Positions 7,634 to 16,406 of a stretch of DNA of 64,000 nt are shown one piece after another. The position numbers were made by a program, and so were the translations under genes. The DNA is from Propionibacteriaceae bacterium P6A17 (GTDB taxonomy: Bacteria; Actinomycetota; Actinomycetes; Propionibacteriales; Propionibacteriaceae): positions 186,001 through 250,000 of the forward strand of contig JHVD01000001.1 in NCBI GenBank assembly GCA_000619965.1, given 5' to 3'. Position 1 is the first letter of the stretch; each line of letters starts with the position of its first letter. The notes under the pieces were generated by a model. That model was not told the origin of the DNA, did no database searches, and saw only the letters and a program-made list of their open reading frames with translations.

Positions 7634-8746
7634 ATGACCGAACGCACCAAGGTTGCCCTCGTCTTCGGCGGCATCTCACCCGAACACTCCATCTCCTGCC
7701 TGACGGCGGCGAGCGTGCTCGGTGCCATCGACCGCAGCCGCTACGACGTCGTCGGCATCGGCATCTCCAAGTCCGGCCGCTGGTCGCAGGTGCCGTTGGA
7801 GACGATCGCGGGCTACCGGATCGTCGACTCCGTGGCGCCCGAGGTGGCCGAGCCGGACGACGACGCGGTCTGGATGAGCACCGCCGAGGGCTGCGAGGTG
7901 GCCACCCGCAGCGGCGAGGCGCTGCTGGACGTGCACGGCGTCGACGTGGCCTTCGCGCTGCTGCACGGGCCGTTCGGCGAGGACGGCACCATCCAGGGAC
8001 TCTTCGAGATGATGGGCATCCGCTACGTCGGCTGCGGCGTCACCTCCAGCGCGATCGGCATGGACAAGCAATTCATGCGCCAGGCCTTCGAGGCGGCGGG
8101 GCTGCCGGTGGGGCCGTACGTCGTCGCGACCGACCTGCGCTGGCGCCACCGCCGCCAAGAGGTGCTCGACGAGGTGGGCCAGCTCACCTTCCCCGTGTTC
8201 GTCAAGCCCTGCCGCGGCGGTTCCTCGCTCGGCATCCGCCGCGTGGCCGAGCCGGACGCGGTGGCGGAGGCCATCGAGTACGCGCGCGGGTTCGACCCGA
8301 AGGTCATCATCGAGCAGGGCATCGATGCCCGGGAGATCGAGTGCGCGGTGATCGGCAACCCCGACGTCCCCGCCGGCTGCGAGGCGTCCCCGCTCGGCGA
8401 GGTGCGCGTGCTCGCCGAGGGCGGCTTCTACGACTACGAGACGAAGTACTTCGACGAGGACGGCGCCGCGCTCGACATCCCGGCCCGCCTCGACGAGGAG
8501 ACCGCCACCCGCATCCGGGAGCTCGCCTGCCGCGCTTTCGTCGCACTCGACTGCGAGGGCCTCGCCCGCGTCGACTTCTTCCTCACCCCGGACGGTGAGG
8601 TGTTCATCAACGAGGCCAACACGATGCCCGGGTTCACGCAGATCTCGATGTTCCCCTCGTTGTGGCACGCGTCGGGCATGTCGTACGCCGAGCTCGTCGG
8701 TCGGCTCATCGACATGGCCGCGGCCCGCCAGGTCGGGCTGCGGTGA
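7634..8746 (+). CDS. ddl: D-alanine--D-alanine ligase
   Basis: A 370-residue ATP-grasp ligase that joins two D-alanines for the peptidoglycan pentapeptide. The N-terminal strand VALVFGGISPEHSISC, the central GPFGEDGTIQGLFE segment, the ATP-grasp core FVKPCRGGSSLGI and the metal-binding end INEANTMPGFT are all present. AGGAGG at 7623-7628, with a good spacer, supports ATG 7634. The stop overlaps the GTG of thiL (GTGA at 8743-8746), so the two are translationally coupled. It is the only Ddl in the window and shows no unusual residue in the conserved blocks. Confidence 0.95.
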   Translation: MTERTKVALVFGGISPEHSISCLTAASVLGAIDRSRYDVVGIGISKSGRWSQVPLETIAGYRIVDSVAPEVAEPDDDAVWMSTAEGCEVATRSGEALLDVHGVDVAFALLHGPFGEDGTIQGLFEMMGIRYVGCGVTSSAIGMDKQFMRQAFEAAGLPVGPYVVATDLRWRHRRQEVLDEVGQLTFPVFVKPCRGGSSLGIRRVAEPDAVAEAIEYARGFDPKVIIEQGIDAREIECAVIGNPDVPAGCEASPLGEVRVLAEGGFYDYETKYFDEDGAALDIPARLDEETATRIRELACRAFVALDCEGLARVDFFLTPDGEVFINEANTMPGFTQISMFPSLWHASGMSYAELVGRLIDMAAARQVGLR

Positions 8747-9663
8747 GCGGCGAGTTCGAGCTCATCGAGGCGATCACCGCCGAGCTCCCGACGAACGACC
8801 GCGTCACGCTGGGGGCCGGCGACGACGCGGCCGCCCTGCGCCTCGAGGGGGAAGCGGTCGTCAGCACGGACGTGCTCGTCGAGAACGTCCACTTCAAGCG
8901 GGCCTGGAGCTCCGCCCACGACGTGGGACGCAAGTCGGTCGCCGTCAACGTCTCCGACATCGAGGCCATGGGCGCGATCCCGGTGGCGGTCGTCGTCGCG
9001 CTCGCCTTCCCGAAGGACCTCGACCGCCAGTGGGTGCTCGACTTCGCCGCAGGCGTCAAACAGGAGTGCGCGACGGCCAACGTCGCGCTCGTCGGGGGAG
9101 ACCTCTCGTCGTCCTCGATCATCGTCGTCAACGTGACCGCGCTGGGTGACCTCGCCGGTCGCAGGCCCGTGACCCGGGCCGGGGCGAGGCCCGGGGACAT
9201 CGTCGCGGTCCGAGGCAGTCTCGGCTGGTCCGCCGCGGGGCTGGTCGCGCTCAGCCGCGGCTTCCGCTCACCGAAGGACGTGGTCCGCGCGGCACTGTGC
9301 CCGGACGTGCCATACGGGCAGGGCGTCGTCGCCGCCGAGGCAGGGGCGACGGCCATGATGGACGTCTCCGACGGGCTGATCCAGGACCTCGGACACCTCG
9401 CGCGCCGCTCCGGCGTCGCCATCGACGTGCGCAGCGACACGCTCGAGGTCGCCGATCCGATGCAGCGGGTGGGCGCCGCCACAGGCAAGGACCCGCTCGG
9501 CTTCGTGCTCGACGGCGGAGAGGACTACGCGCTCGTCGCCACCTTCCCGCGCCCGGCCGACGTACCCTGCGGATGGCGCGTCGTGGGTGAGGTGCGCGAG
9601 GGTGCGGGGGTCACCGTCGACGGTGAGCCGTACGAGGCCCACGGATGGGACCACCTGGCCTGA
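8743..9663 (+). CDS. thiL: Thiamine-monophosphate kinase
   Basis: A 306-residue ThiL that phosphorylates thiamine monophosphate to the active cofactor thiamine diphosphate with ATP and Mg2+. Key segments are GAGDDAAAL (Mg/ATP-binding aspartates), VSTDVLVENVHF, DIEAMGA, ALVGGDLSSS and MDVSDGLIQDL. The GTG start at 8743 overlaps the ddl stop by four bases and gives a normal N-terminus (SGEFELIEAITAEL); longer in-frame extensions would lie inside ddl. Pairing thiL with ddl is common in actinobacteria. Confidence 0.94.
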   Translation: MSGEFELIEAITAELPTNDRVTLGAGDDAAALRLEGEAVVSTDVLVENVHFKRAWSSAHDVGRKSVAVNVSDIEAMGAIPVAVVVALAFPKDLDRQWVLDFAAGVKQECATANVALVGGDLSSSSIIVVNVTALGDLAGRRPVTRAGARPGDIVAVRGSLGWSAAGLVALSRGFRSPKDVVRAALCPDVPYGQGVVAAEAGATAMMDVSDGLIQDLGHLARRSGVAIDVRSDTLEVADPMQRVGAATGKDPLGFVLDGGEDYALVATFPRPADVPCGWRVVGEVREGAGVTVDGEPYEAHGWDHLA

Positions 9664-9735
9664 GCGTCGCCGAATGCGCCCGGCCCGGGCGTGGGATACC
9701 CGGCAACGTGCGCGTCGGCCCCTAGGGTAGGAGCC

Positions 9736-12330
9736 ATGGCGTCCCGCGTTTCTTCCTCGTCGCGGACCGGCTCCAAGGCGCGCTCCACCAAGAGCACGTC
9801 CCGCTCCTCGACGCGTCGTCCCTCCTCCGCAGCCAAGAAGTCGCAGCCCCCGGCGGCTGGGTCCGCGCTCCTGCGCGGCATCGTCGGCGTGTTCTCGGGA
9901 TTGGCGCTCGGGCTGGGCGTCATCGCGCGCTCGGTCGGCGGCTCGGCCAGGGACGTCGACCCGAAACTGCGCCGCGACGGGCTCGGCCTCCTGCTGCTGG
10001 CGCTCGCGATCATCGCGGCGGGCGGGGTGTGGTTCCAGCTGCCGGGCGTCTCCCACGGGCTGCAGATCGCGCTGACCACCGTCTTCGGGTCCCTCGCGGT
10101 GGCGGTGCCGGCGGTGCTGTTGTACTGGACGTGGCGGGTCCTGCGCCACCCGCGCGACGTCGAGCGCGCCCCCCGCACCGGCCTCGGCTGGACGCTGCTC
10201 GTCTTCGGCGTGCTCGGCCTCCTCAACATCGCCAAGGGGCTTCCGCGCCCGGACGACATGGACGCGCTGCGCGCCGCGGGCGGCATGCTCGGCTTCCTGT
10301 CGTCATCGGTGCTGGTGGACCTGCTCACCGTGTGGCTTGGCGTCCCGCTCCTGGTGATCGTGTCCCTGTTCGGCGCGCTCGTCGTGATCGGCAGACCCAT
10401 CCACGAAATCATCGACGGCATCTCGGCGAGCCTGCGGATGCTCGTCGAGGGCTCCGAGGAGGACGCGCGCCGACGCCGCGAGCGCCGCGAACAGCGAACG
10501 CAGGAGAAGCTACAGTTCGGCGTCGACAAGCCGTACGACTCCCCGCTGATCGAGGACCACGTCGAGGACCCGGAGGTCATCGACGACGAGGTGTACGACG
10601 TCGTCGCCGAGGAGGCGAAGCCCGCGACGGGCAAGCGCCGGCCCCGCAAGTTCCTGGAGCAACTCGTCGAACGTGACGAGGAGCCGAGCCTGGCCGAACC
10701 GCTCGTCCTCGACGACGAACCTCCCGCTCCCGCCGCCAAGCAGGTCACCGCTGGCAAGCGGCCGGCCGCACCCGTCGCCGACCTGGAGATCGGCCAGCCC
10801 GAGGTCGCCCCGCCGCCGCACGCCGTCGAGCCGCCGCGCGGCGAACAGCTCATGCTCTCGGGCGACATCGTCTACCAGCTTCCGGATCAGGCGAAGCTCG
10901 CGCCCGGCTCGAAGCCGAAGGCGCGCACGGAGGCCTCCGACCGCGTCACCAGGCAGCTCTCCGACGTGCTCGACGAGTTCGAGATCGATGCCCGCGTCAC
11001 CGGCTACACGCGCGGGCCGACGGTCACGCGCTACGAGATCGAGTTGGGCTCGGCCGTGAAGGTCTCGAAGATCACGGGCCTGCAGGACAACATCGCCTAC
11101 GCCGTCGGCTCCAACGAGATCCGCATCCTCACACCCATCCCGGGCAAGTCGGCCATCGGCATCGAGATCCCGAACATCGACAAGGAGGTGGTCTCGCTCG
11201 GCGACGTGCTGCGCTCGCCGAAGGCGAGGGGCGATCACCATCCGCTCACCGTCGGTCTCGGCAAGGATGTCGACGGAGGATTCGTCGTCGCCAACATGGC
11301 GAAGATGCCGCACCTGCTCGTCGCGGGCGCCACCGGGTCGGGCAAGTCCAGCTTCATCAACTCGCTCATCACCTCGATCATGATGCGGGCCACACCCGAT
11401 GAGGTGCGGATGATCCTCGTGGACCCGAAGCGGGTCGAGCTGAACCAGTACGAGGGCATCCCGCACCTGATCACGCCCATCATCACCAACCCGAAGAAGG
11501 CTGCGGAGGCCCTCGCCTGGGTGGTGCGCGAGATGGACATGCGCTACGACGACCTGGCGCAGTTTGGCTTCCGGCACGTCGACGACTTCAACAAGGCGGT
11601 GCGTGCGGGGCAGGTGAAGGTGCCCGACGGCTCCCAGCGGGTCTTGCAGCCCTACCCCTACCTGCTGGTCGTAGTCGATGAGCTCGCCGACCTCATGATG
11701 GTGGCGGCCCGCGACGTCGAGGACTCGGTGGTGCGGATCACGCAGCTCGCGCGGGCGGCGGGCATCCACCTCGTGCTGGCGACGCAGCGGCCGTCGACCG
11801 ACGTTGTCACGGGCCTCATCAAGGCGAACGTGCCGTCGAGGCTCGCGTTCGCGACCTCGTCGATGACGGACTCCCGGGTCATCCTCGACCAGCCGGGCGC
11901 CGAGCGTCTCGTCGGCAAGGGCGACGGGCTGTTCCTCCCGATGGGCGCGGCCAAGCCGGTGCGCGTGCAGGGCGCGTGGGTCAACGAGTCGGAGATCCGC
12001 GACGTCGCCGAGCACGTGCGCGCCCAGCTCCAGCCGAACTACCGCGAGGACGTCACCGCCGCCGGCGGAGGAGAGAAGAAGGTGGTCGACGACATCGGCG
12101 ACGACCTCGAGCTCGTCCTCGACGCGTGCCGGCTCGTCGTCGAGCTCCAGCTCGGCTCCACGTCGATGCTGCAGCGCAAGCTCCGCGTCGGGTTCGCGAA
12201 GGCGGGCCGGCTCATGGACATCCTCGAGTCGCGCAGCGTCGTCGGGCCTTCCGAGGGATCGAAGGCCCGTGAGGTGCTGGTCAAGCCCGAGGATCTCGAC
12301 GATGTGCTCGCCAACTTGGCTGCGGGGTAG
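9736..12330 (+). CDS. ftsK: DNA translocase FtsK
   Basis: An 864-residue septal DNA pump that moves chromosome ends and promotes dimer resolution at division. The N-terminus is a basic Ser/Arg/Lys tail (1-40), then four or so membrane helices to about residue 230, a charged Asp/Glu/Pro linker (about 250-390), and the RecA-like motor with Walker A GATGSGKSS (near 533) and Walker B LVVVDELADLMM. A winged-helix gamma domain (about 790-855) that reads KOPS-type sequences ends the protein. ATG 9736 is preceded by TAGGGT at 9723-9728, so the message is probably nearly leaderless; an AGGAG only two bases before the ATG is too close to act normally. Confidence 0.94.
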   Translation: MASRVSSSSRTGSKARSTKSTSRSSTRRPSSAAKKSQPPAAGSALLRGIVGVFSGLALGLGVIARSVGGSARDVDPKLRRDGLGLLLLALAIIAAGGVWFQLPGVSHGLQIALTTVFGSLAVAVPAVLLYWTWRVLRHPRDVERAPRTGLGWTLLVFGVLGLLNIAKGLPRPDDMDALRAAGGMLGFLSSSVLVDLLTVWLGVPLLVIVSLFGALVVIGRPIHEIIDGISASLRMLVEGSEEDARRRRERREQRTQEKLQFGVDKPYDSPLIEDHVEDPEVIDDEVYDVVAEEAKPATGKRRPRKFLEQLVERDEEPSLAEPLVLDDEPPAPAAKQVTAGKRPAAPVADLEIGQPEVAPPPHAVEPPRGEQLMLSGDIVYQLPDQAKLAPGSKPKARTEASDRVTRQLSDVLDEFEIDARVTGYTRGPTVTRYEIELGSAVKVSKITGLQDNIAYAVGSNEIRILTPIPGKSAIGIEIPNIDKEVVSLGDVLRSPKARGDHHPLTVGLGKDVDGGFVVANMAKMPHLLVAGATGSGKSSFINSLITSIMMRATPDEVRMILVDPKRVELNQYEGIPHLITPIITNPKKAAEALAWVVREMDMRYDDLAQFGFRHVDDFNKAVRAGQVKVPDGSQRVLQPYPYLLVVVDELADLMMVAARDVEDSVVRITQLARAAGIHLVLATQRPSTDVVTGLIKANVPSRLAFATSSMTDSRVILDQPGAERLVGKGDGLFLPMGAAKPVRVQGAWVNESEIRDVAEHVRAQLQPNYREDVTAAGGGEKKVVDDIGDDLELVLDACRLVVELQLGSTSMLQRKLRVGFAKAGRLMDILESRSVVGPSEGSKAREVLVKPEDLDDVLANLAAG

Positions 12331-12333
12331 ATT
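12328..12333 (+). promoter_or_regulatory. -10 hexamer of a leaderless rimO transcript
   Basis: TAGATT, whose first three bases are the ftsK stop codon, is followed by exactly six bases and then ATG 12340, so transcription would start at the A of the ATG. No Shine-Dalgarno is present. Inferred from spacing only. Confidence 0.5.
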
Positions 12334-12339
12334 GCTGCC

Positions 12340-13722
12340 ATGAGCCTCCGGTCGGTCCACATCGCCTCCCTCGGGTGCGCCCGCAACGACGTCGACTCCG
12401 AGGAGCTGGCCGCCAGGCTCGAGGCGGGCGGCTTCCGCCTCGTCGACGACCCGGTTGCGGCGGAGACCGTGGTGGTGAACACGTGTGGCTTCGTCGAGCA
12501 GGCCAAGAAGGACTCGATCGACACCCTGTTGGCCGCCGCGGATCTCAAGAGCGACGGCCAGGTCCGCTCCGTCGTGGCCGTCGGCTGCATGGCCGAGCGC
12601 TACGGCGTCGAGCTCGCGGCGGAGCTGCCCGAGGCCGACGCCGTCCTGGGCTTCGACGCCTACGCCGACATCGCCGATCGTCTCCGCGGCATCCTGGACG
12701 GCGAACGCCAGATCTCGCACGTCCCGCGGGACCGGCGCACACTGTTGCCCTTGGCGCCGGCGGCCCGACCGGCCGCAGCCGAGGACGTCGCGGTGCCGGG
12801 ACACGCGTGGCTGGCGCGCCGGCGCAGGCTCTCCGACGCGCCGTGGGCCAGCCTCAAGATCGCCTCCGGCTGCGACCGTCGCTGCGCGTTCTGCGCCATT
12901 CCGAGCTTCCGCGGCTCGTACCTGTCGCGCCCGGGCGACGACATCGTCGCCGAGGCGCGGTGGCTGGCGGAGCAGGGCGTCAAGGAGGTGTTCCTCGTCA
13001 GCGAGAACACGTCCAGCTACGGGAAGGATCTGGGCGTCGACGAGCGGCTCGAGACACTGCTTCCGCGGCTCGCGCAGGTGGACGGCCTCGAGTGGATTCG
13101 CGTGTCCTACCTGCAGCCCGCCGAGATCCGCCCGTCGATGCTGCACGCGTTGCTGACCACCGACAAGGTCGTACCGTACTTCGATCTGAGCTTCCAGCAC
13201 GCCTCGAAGGAGGTGCTGCGCCGCATGCGCCGATTCGGCGACCCGGAGAGCTTCCTGACGCTGATCGCGCAGATCCGCGAGGCCGCCCCCGAGGCAGGCA
13301 TCAGGTCCAACTGCATCGCCGGCTTCCCGGGCGAGACCGAGGCCGATGTCGAGACGCTGCGGCAGTTCATCGTCGACGCAGCCCTCGACGTCATGGGCGT
13401 GTTCGGCTACTCCGATGAGGACGGTACGGAGGGCGCAACGCTCGACGGTCACCTCGACGAGGAGGAGATCGAGGCGAGGCGCGCGATGCTCGCCGACGTG
13501 AGCCTCGAGGTTTCGGAGGGGCGCGCCGCCGACCGGGTCGGGGATGTCCTCGAGGTCCTTGTCGAGGGCAGCGAGGAGGGGGTGGCCGTCGGCCGGGCAT
13601 GGCACCAGGGGCCTGAGACGGACGGCATCACGACGTTGGACGACGATCACCCGGTCGGCACGTTGGTGCGCGCGGTGGCCGTCGACTCGCAGGGCATCGA
13701 TCTCATCGCGGAGGCAACATGA
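12340..13722 (+). CDS. rimO: Ribosomal protein S12 methylthiotransferase
   Basis: A 460-residue radical SAM enzyme that inserts a methylthio group at the conserved aspartate of ribosomal protein S12. It has the three expected parts: an N-terminal UPF0004 domain opening with HIASLGCARNDVDSE, a radical SAM core with the CDRRCAFC cluster ligands (Cys178, Cys182, Cys185), and a C-terminal TRAM domain (about 390-455). The ALGC-type N-terminus and SGCDRRCAFC distinguish it from MiaB, which is also in this window. The stop overlaps the pgsA start by four bases (ATGA), in the usual actinobacterial ftsK-rimO-pgsA-cinA order. Confidence 0.95.
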   Translation: MSLRSVHIASLGCARNDVDSEELAARLEAGGFRLVDDPVAAETVVVNTCGFVEQAKKDSIDTLLAAADLKSDGQVRSVVAVGCMAERYGVELAAELPEADAVLGFDAYADIADRLRGILDGERQISHVPRDRRTLLPLAPAARPAAAEDVAVPGHAWLARRRRLSDAPWASLKIASGCDRRCAFCAIPSFRGSYLSRPGDDIVAEARWLAEQGVKEVFLVSENTSSYGKDLGVDERLETLLPRLAQVDGLEWIRVSYLQPAEIRPSMLHALLTTDKVVPYFDLSFQHASKEVLRRMRRFGDPESFLTLIAQIREAAPEAGIRSNCIAGFPGETEADVETLRQFIVDAALDVMGVFGYSDEDGTEGATLDGHLDEEEIEARRAMLADVSLEVSEGRAADRVGDVLEVLVEGSEEGVAVGRAWHQGPETDGITTLDDDHPVGTLVRAVAVDSQGIDLIAEAT

Positions 13723-14351
13723 GCAGCACCCAGCCCCGACGCAGTGCCGGAGCAGCATCCAACTGGAACGTCCCGAACGTCCTCACCGTGATCCGGATCA
13801 TCCTGGTGCCGCTCATGGTGGTGTTGTTGTTCCTGGGGCCCGACGGGGACGGCCTGCGCATCTGGCCCACCGTGGTGTTCGCAGTGGCGATGCTCACCGA
13901 CTTCCTCGACGGCACGATCGCCCGCAAGTACAACCTCATCACCGACTTCGGCAAGCTCTGGGACCCGATCGCCGACAAGGCGCTCACCGGGGCCGCCTTC
14001 ATCTCGCTGACCATCCTGCAGCTGCCCACCGGCGGCTCCGAGCTGCCGTGGTATTTCACCGTCATCATCCTGGTGCGCGAGTGGGGCATCACGTGGTTGC
14101 GCGACAGGCTGAAGCAGCAGGGCTTCATCATGGCCGCCAACTCCGGCGGCAAGCTGAAGACCCTCACCCAGACGGCGGCGCTGCTGCTGTTCCTGCTCGA
14201 TCTGCAGTGGCTGCCCGGGCCCCTGCAGGTGATCGCGTGGGTGCTGATGTGGGCGGCGCTGATCCTCACCGTCGTCACGGGCATCGACTACCTGCGCGAG
14301 GCCCGTCGGGTCACGAAGACCCCACCGGCACAGCGGCCCGAGGAGCAATGA
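13719..14351 (+). CDS. pgsA: CDP-diacylglycerol--glycerol-3-phosphate 3-phosphatidyltransferase
   Basis: A 210-residue membrane enzyme that forms phosphatidylglycerophosphate, the precursor of phosphatidylglycerol and cardiolipin. The CDP-alcohol phosphotransferase signature D-G-x2-A-R-x8-G-x3-D-x3-D is complete in DFLDGTIARKYNLITDFG followed by KLWDPIADK. Five to six membrane helices surround it. It is coupled by ATGA overlaps both to rimO upstream and to cinA downstream. The operon position supports the phosphatidylglycerophosphate role rather than another CDP-alcohol transferase. Confidence 0.92.
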   Translation: MSSTQPRRSAGAASNWNVPNVLTVIRIILVPLMVVLLFLGPDGDGLRIWPTVVFAVAMLTDFLDGTIARKYNLITDFGKLWDPIADKALTGAAFISLTILQLPTGGSELPWYFTVIILVREWGITWLRDRLKQQGFIMAANSGGKLKTLTQTAALLLFLLDLQWLPGPLQVIAWVLMWAALILTVVTGIDYLREARRVTKTPPAQRPEEQ

Positions 14352-14827
14352 GCACCACCGCCGAGCTCGTCGTCGCGGCGCTGGCACTGCGCGGGGCGAC
14401 GGTGGCCACGTGCGAGTCGCTCACCGGGGGACTCGTGGGCGCGGCCATCACGTCGGTGCCGGGCGCCTCGACGGTCTACCGCGGCGGACTCATCACCTAC
14501 GCCACCGACCTCAAGGCCGCGCTCGCCGGCGTCGATCCCGCTCTGCTCGAGCATCGGGGCCCCGTCGACGGTGACGTTGCACGGCAGATGGCCGAGGGTG
14601 TTCGTCGCCGCTGTGGTGCCGACTGGGGGGTGTCCACGACGGGGGTCGCCGGGCCCGAACCCCTGGGAGGTGCGTCGGCCGGCACCGTGTGGATCGGCAT
14701 CGCGGGCCCCGACGCTGGCGACGGGCGCTCCGTCCTCCTCTCGCTCGACGGGGACCGCGCGGCGATCCGCGAGGCCAGCGTCGACGCCGCGCTCGATCTG
14801 TTGCTGGCCGGAGTGCGCCGGGAATAA
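14348..14827 (+). CDS. cinA: CinA C-terminal-domain protein (nicotinamide-nucleotide amidase)
   Basis: A 159-residue stand-alone CinA C-terminal domain. In characterised relatives (PncC) this domain deamidates nicotinamide mononucleotide to nicotinate mononucleotide, salvaging pyridine nucleotides. Signatures are ATCESLTGGLVGAAIT, the substrate loop GASTVYRGGLITYAT and the end STTGVAGPEPLGG. The N-terminal molybdopterin-like domain of full-length CinA is absent, as is normal for this locus in actinobacteria. Its ATG overlaps the pgsA stop. Calls linking it to competence are historical and are not supported here. Confidence 0.9.
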   Translation: MSTTAELVVAALALRGATVATCESLTGGLVGAAITSVPGASTVYRGGLITYATDLKAALAGVDPALLEHRGPVDGDVARQMAEGVRRRCGADWGVSTTGVAGPEPLGGASAGTVWIGIAGPDAGDGRSVLLSLDGDRAAIREASVDAALDLLLAGVRRE

Positions 14828-14850
14828 TCCGCGGGCGGGCGTCGTTGTGT

Positions 14851-14867
14851 GTTCGACGCAGGCGAAC
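14851..14867. promoter_or_regulatory. Candidate ClgR box upstream of the Cro/C1-type regulator
   Basis: GTTCGA-CGCAG-GCGAAC is a near-perfect inverted repeat with a five-base centre, 24 bp before the regulator ATG. It resembles the ClgR operator described in streptomycetes (GTTCGC-N5-GCG). Its place directly before a ClgR-like gene fits autoregulation. Family assignment and binding are inferred. Confidence 0.55.
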
Positions 14868-14890
14868 GTCCTGCGGGTTTGGTGGTAGCC

Positions 14891-15163
14891 ATGAAGGGCA
14901 TTCTGATTCGTGAGGTCATGGGCGAGACCCTGCGCGAGCTGCGCGGGGAAGCCGGCATGACGCTTCGGCAGGTCTCGACCGCCTCCATGGTGTCGTTGGG
15001 TTACCTCTCCGAGATTGAGCGCGGCCACAAGGAGGCGTCCAGCGAGGTGCTGGCGTCCATCGCCCAAGCGTTGGGTGTGCCGCTCAGTGAGCTGTTGGGC
15101 ATGGTGACCATGAAGATCAGCGCACGCGAGATGGCTCGTCGCGGCATCGGTATCGCGGCCTGA
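14891..15163 (+). CDS. clgR: ClgR-like helix-turn-helix regulator (Cro/C1 type)
   Basis: A 90-residue DNA-binding protein, nearly all helix-turn-helix: LRELRGEAGMTLRQVSTASM followed by VSLGYLSEIERGHKEASSEV and a helix ending in LGVPLSELL. This is the Rv2745c/ClgR type that in other actinobacteria activates Clp protease and chaperone genes under envelope or proteolytic stress, and it stands at the same cinA-recA position there. The C-terminal AA in the tail GIGIAA resembles the Clp-recognised ends of unstable ClgR proteins. ATG 14891 is used; an upstream in-frame ATG at 14849 would overlap the operator-like palindrome at 14851-14867. Confidence 0.82.
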   Translation: MKGILIREVMGETLRELRGEAGMTLRQVSTASMVSLGYLSEIERGHKEASSEVLASIAQALGVPLSELLGMVTMKISAREMARRGIGIAA

Positions 15164-15180
15164 GTCGACACCGGTCGACG

Positions 15181-15216
15181 AAGGGGCCCCGGCAGCACGC
15201 GCTGCCGGGGCCCCTT
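15181..15216. terminator. Bidirectional terminator hairpin
   Basis: A perfect 16-bp stem, AAGGGGCCCCGGCAGC (15181-15196) with its complement (15201-15216) around ACGC, lies between convergent clgR and the DeoR-family gene. The A/T pairs at the base give a short T-run on each strand. Confidence 0.85.
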
Positions 15217-15230
15217 CCCTGCCGGGTGGT

Positions 15231-16016
15231 TCAGCCGGGCACGATGACGATCTCGACGCCCTGCTGGCGCATCCGATCGAGCTCGGCGCGCGGGGCCCCG
15301 TCGTCGGTGATGAGCATCTGCACCGACGCCATCTCCACCATCGGCGCAAGGGTGACCTGCCCGATCTTGCTGGAGTCGACCACCGCGACGACGCGCTGCG
15401 CCCGCTCGAGCATGATGCGGTTGGTGCGCGCCTCCGTCTCGTCGTGGGTGGTGAGGCCACCGTCGGCGGAGCAGCCGTCGGCCCCGACGAAGGCGGTGCC
15501 GATGTTGACGAGCTTCATCGTGGCCTCGGCCAGCGAGCCGACGAGTTCGAGCGAGCGGGAGCGCAGGACTCCGCCTGCGATCAGCACCCGGTGCTGGTCC
15601 TGCTCGGCAGCCTCGAGTCCGATGCCGATCGAGTTCGTGATGATCGTGAGGTCGTGGCGGTGGTGGAGGGCTCGGAGCACCGCGGTCGTCGTCGTCCCGC
15701 CCGTGAGCGCGACGGCGTGCCTGCCAGGCGGCACCTCCTGCGCGGCGCGCCCGGCGATGGCCAGCTTCGCGGAGGCCTGGCGCTTGTCGCGGAAGTGGAC
15801 GGGCAGCTCACCGCGGCTCGCCACGGGCCCGACGACTCCGTGCCGTCGCGCCACGAGCCCCTGCGCCACGAGCTGGGTGACGTCGCGGCGGATCGTCGCG
15901 GCCGAGGCGCTCAGGAGCTCGGCGATGGTGGACAGCGGGAGGGGCCCGCGCTGGTCGAGCAGCTCCAACAGTGCGACCATGCGCTCGGAGCGCTTCTGGG
16001 ATGGGGGGGCGGACAT
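15231..16016 (-). CDS. DeoR/GlpR-family transcriptional regulator
   Basis: A 261-residue repressor. The N-terminal winged helix (KRSERMVALLELLDQRGP, then LSTIAELLSASAATIRRDVT) binds DNA. The C-terminal sugar-phosphate-sensing domain carries the family's LTGGTTTTAVLRAL, IITNSIGIGLEA, VLIAGGVLRSRSLELVG and FVGADGCSADGGLTTHDETE segments. Such proteins typically sense phosphorylated sugars. No sugar operon is adjacent, since it is divergent from the DUF3046 gene with only 21 bp between starts, so its targets lie elsewhere or are autoregulatory. An AgaR-like role in amino-sugar control is possible given the GalNAc-releasing genes at 39-50 kb, but this is speculation. Confidence 0.88.
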   Translation of the reverse strand: MSAPPSQKRSERMVALLELLDQRGPLPLSTIAELLSASAATIRRDVTQLVAQGLVARRHGVVGPVASRGELPVHFRDKRQASAKLAIAGRAAQEVPPGRHAVALTGGTTTTAVLRALHHRHDLTIITNSIGIGLEAAEQDQHRVLIAGGVLRSRSLELVGSLAEATMKLVNIGTAFVGADGCSADGGLTTHDETEARTNRIMLERAQRVVAVVDSSKIGQVTLAPMVEMASVQMLITDDGAPRAELDRMRQQGVEIVIVPG

Positions 16017-16025
16017 GGGCTGAAA

Positions 16026-16031
16026 TATACT
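16026..16031 (+). promoter_or_regulatory. -10 hexamer of a leaderless DUF3046 transcript
   Basis: TATACT is a near-consensus -10 and is followed by exactly six bases and then GTG 16038, placing the transcription start on the start codon. There is no Shine-Dalgarno. Confidence 0.6.
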
Positions 16032-16037
16032 CGGCGC

Positions 16038-16232
16038 GTGCGTGAGGTGGAACTGTGGGCGAGACTCGAGGAGGTCCTCGGGGCCGGCTACGCCCGGGTG
16101 TGGGCGGAGAACACCGTGCTGGCGGATCTGGGCTCACGCACCGTCGATCAGGCCCTGGCGGCGGGCATCCCCTGCAAGTCGATCTGGCGGGCGGTGTGGG
16201 CCCAGCTGGAGTTGCCCAACGTGTTGCGGTGA
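16038..16232 (+). CDS. DUF3046 family small protein
   Basis: A 64-residue cytoplasmic protein starting at GTG 16038 (MREVELWARLEEVLGAGYAR). It has the tryptophan-rich layout and the SIWRAVWAQLELP end typical of DUF3046, a family found in actinobacteria immediately upstream of recA and of unknown function. Its start is fixed by the TATACT hexamer exactly one promoter-length upstream and by the family length. Conserved linkage to recA and recX hints at a role in recombination or its regulation, but there is no direct evidence. Confidence 0.85.
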   Translation: MREVELWARLEEVLGAGYARVWAENTVLADLGSRTVDQALAAGIPCKSIWRAVWAQLELPNVLR

Positions 16233-16265
16233 TCTCGGGCGACACGCCGACGACCCCGACGACAA

Positions 16266-16281
16266 TCGAACGAATGTACGT
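16266..16281. promoter_or_regulatory. LexA (SOS) box of recA
   Basis: TCGAACGAATGTACGT matches the actinobacterial LexA box (TCGAAC-N3/4-GTTCGA type) at all but two specified positions and lies 126 bp upstream of the recA ATG. It supports LexA control of recA. Binding is inferred. Confidence 0.7.
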
Positions 16282-16406
16282 TACAGTTGGCGTCATCGGG
16301 CGTGTTTTCCACAGATCCGAAGTTGCGTGCAACAGTTGTCGGTGCTCGTTGCAAGAGTGAAAGGGAAGCATCCTTGGCCAGACCACAGACGAGAAAAGGA
16401 ACCCCC

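Noticed and set aside
10510-13758. A 1082-codon minus-strand frame across ftsK and rimO
   Set aside because: It spans two well-supported genes and their junction and shows only low-complexity antisense sequence.
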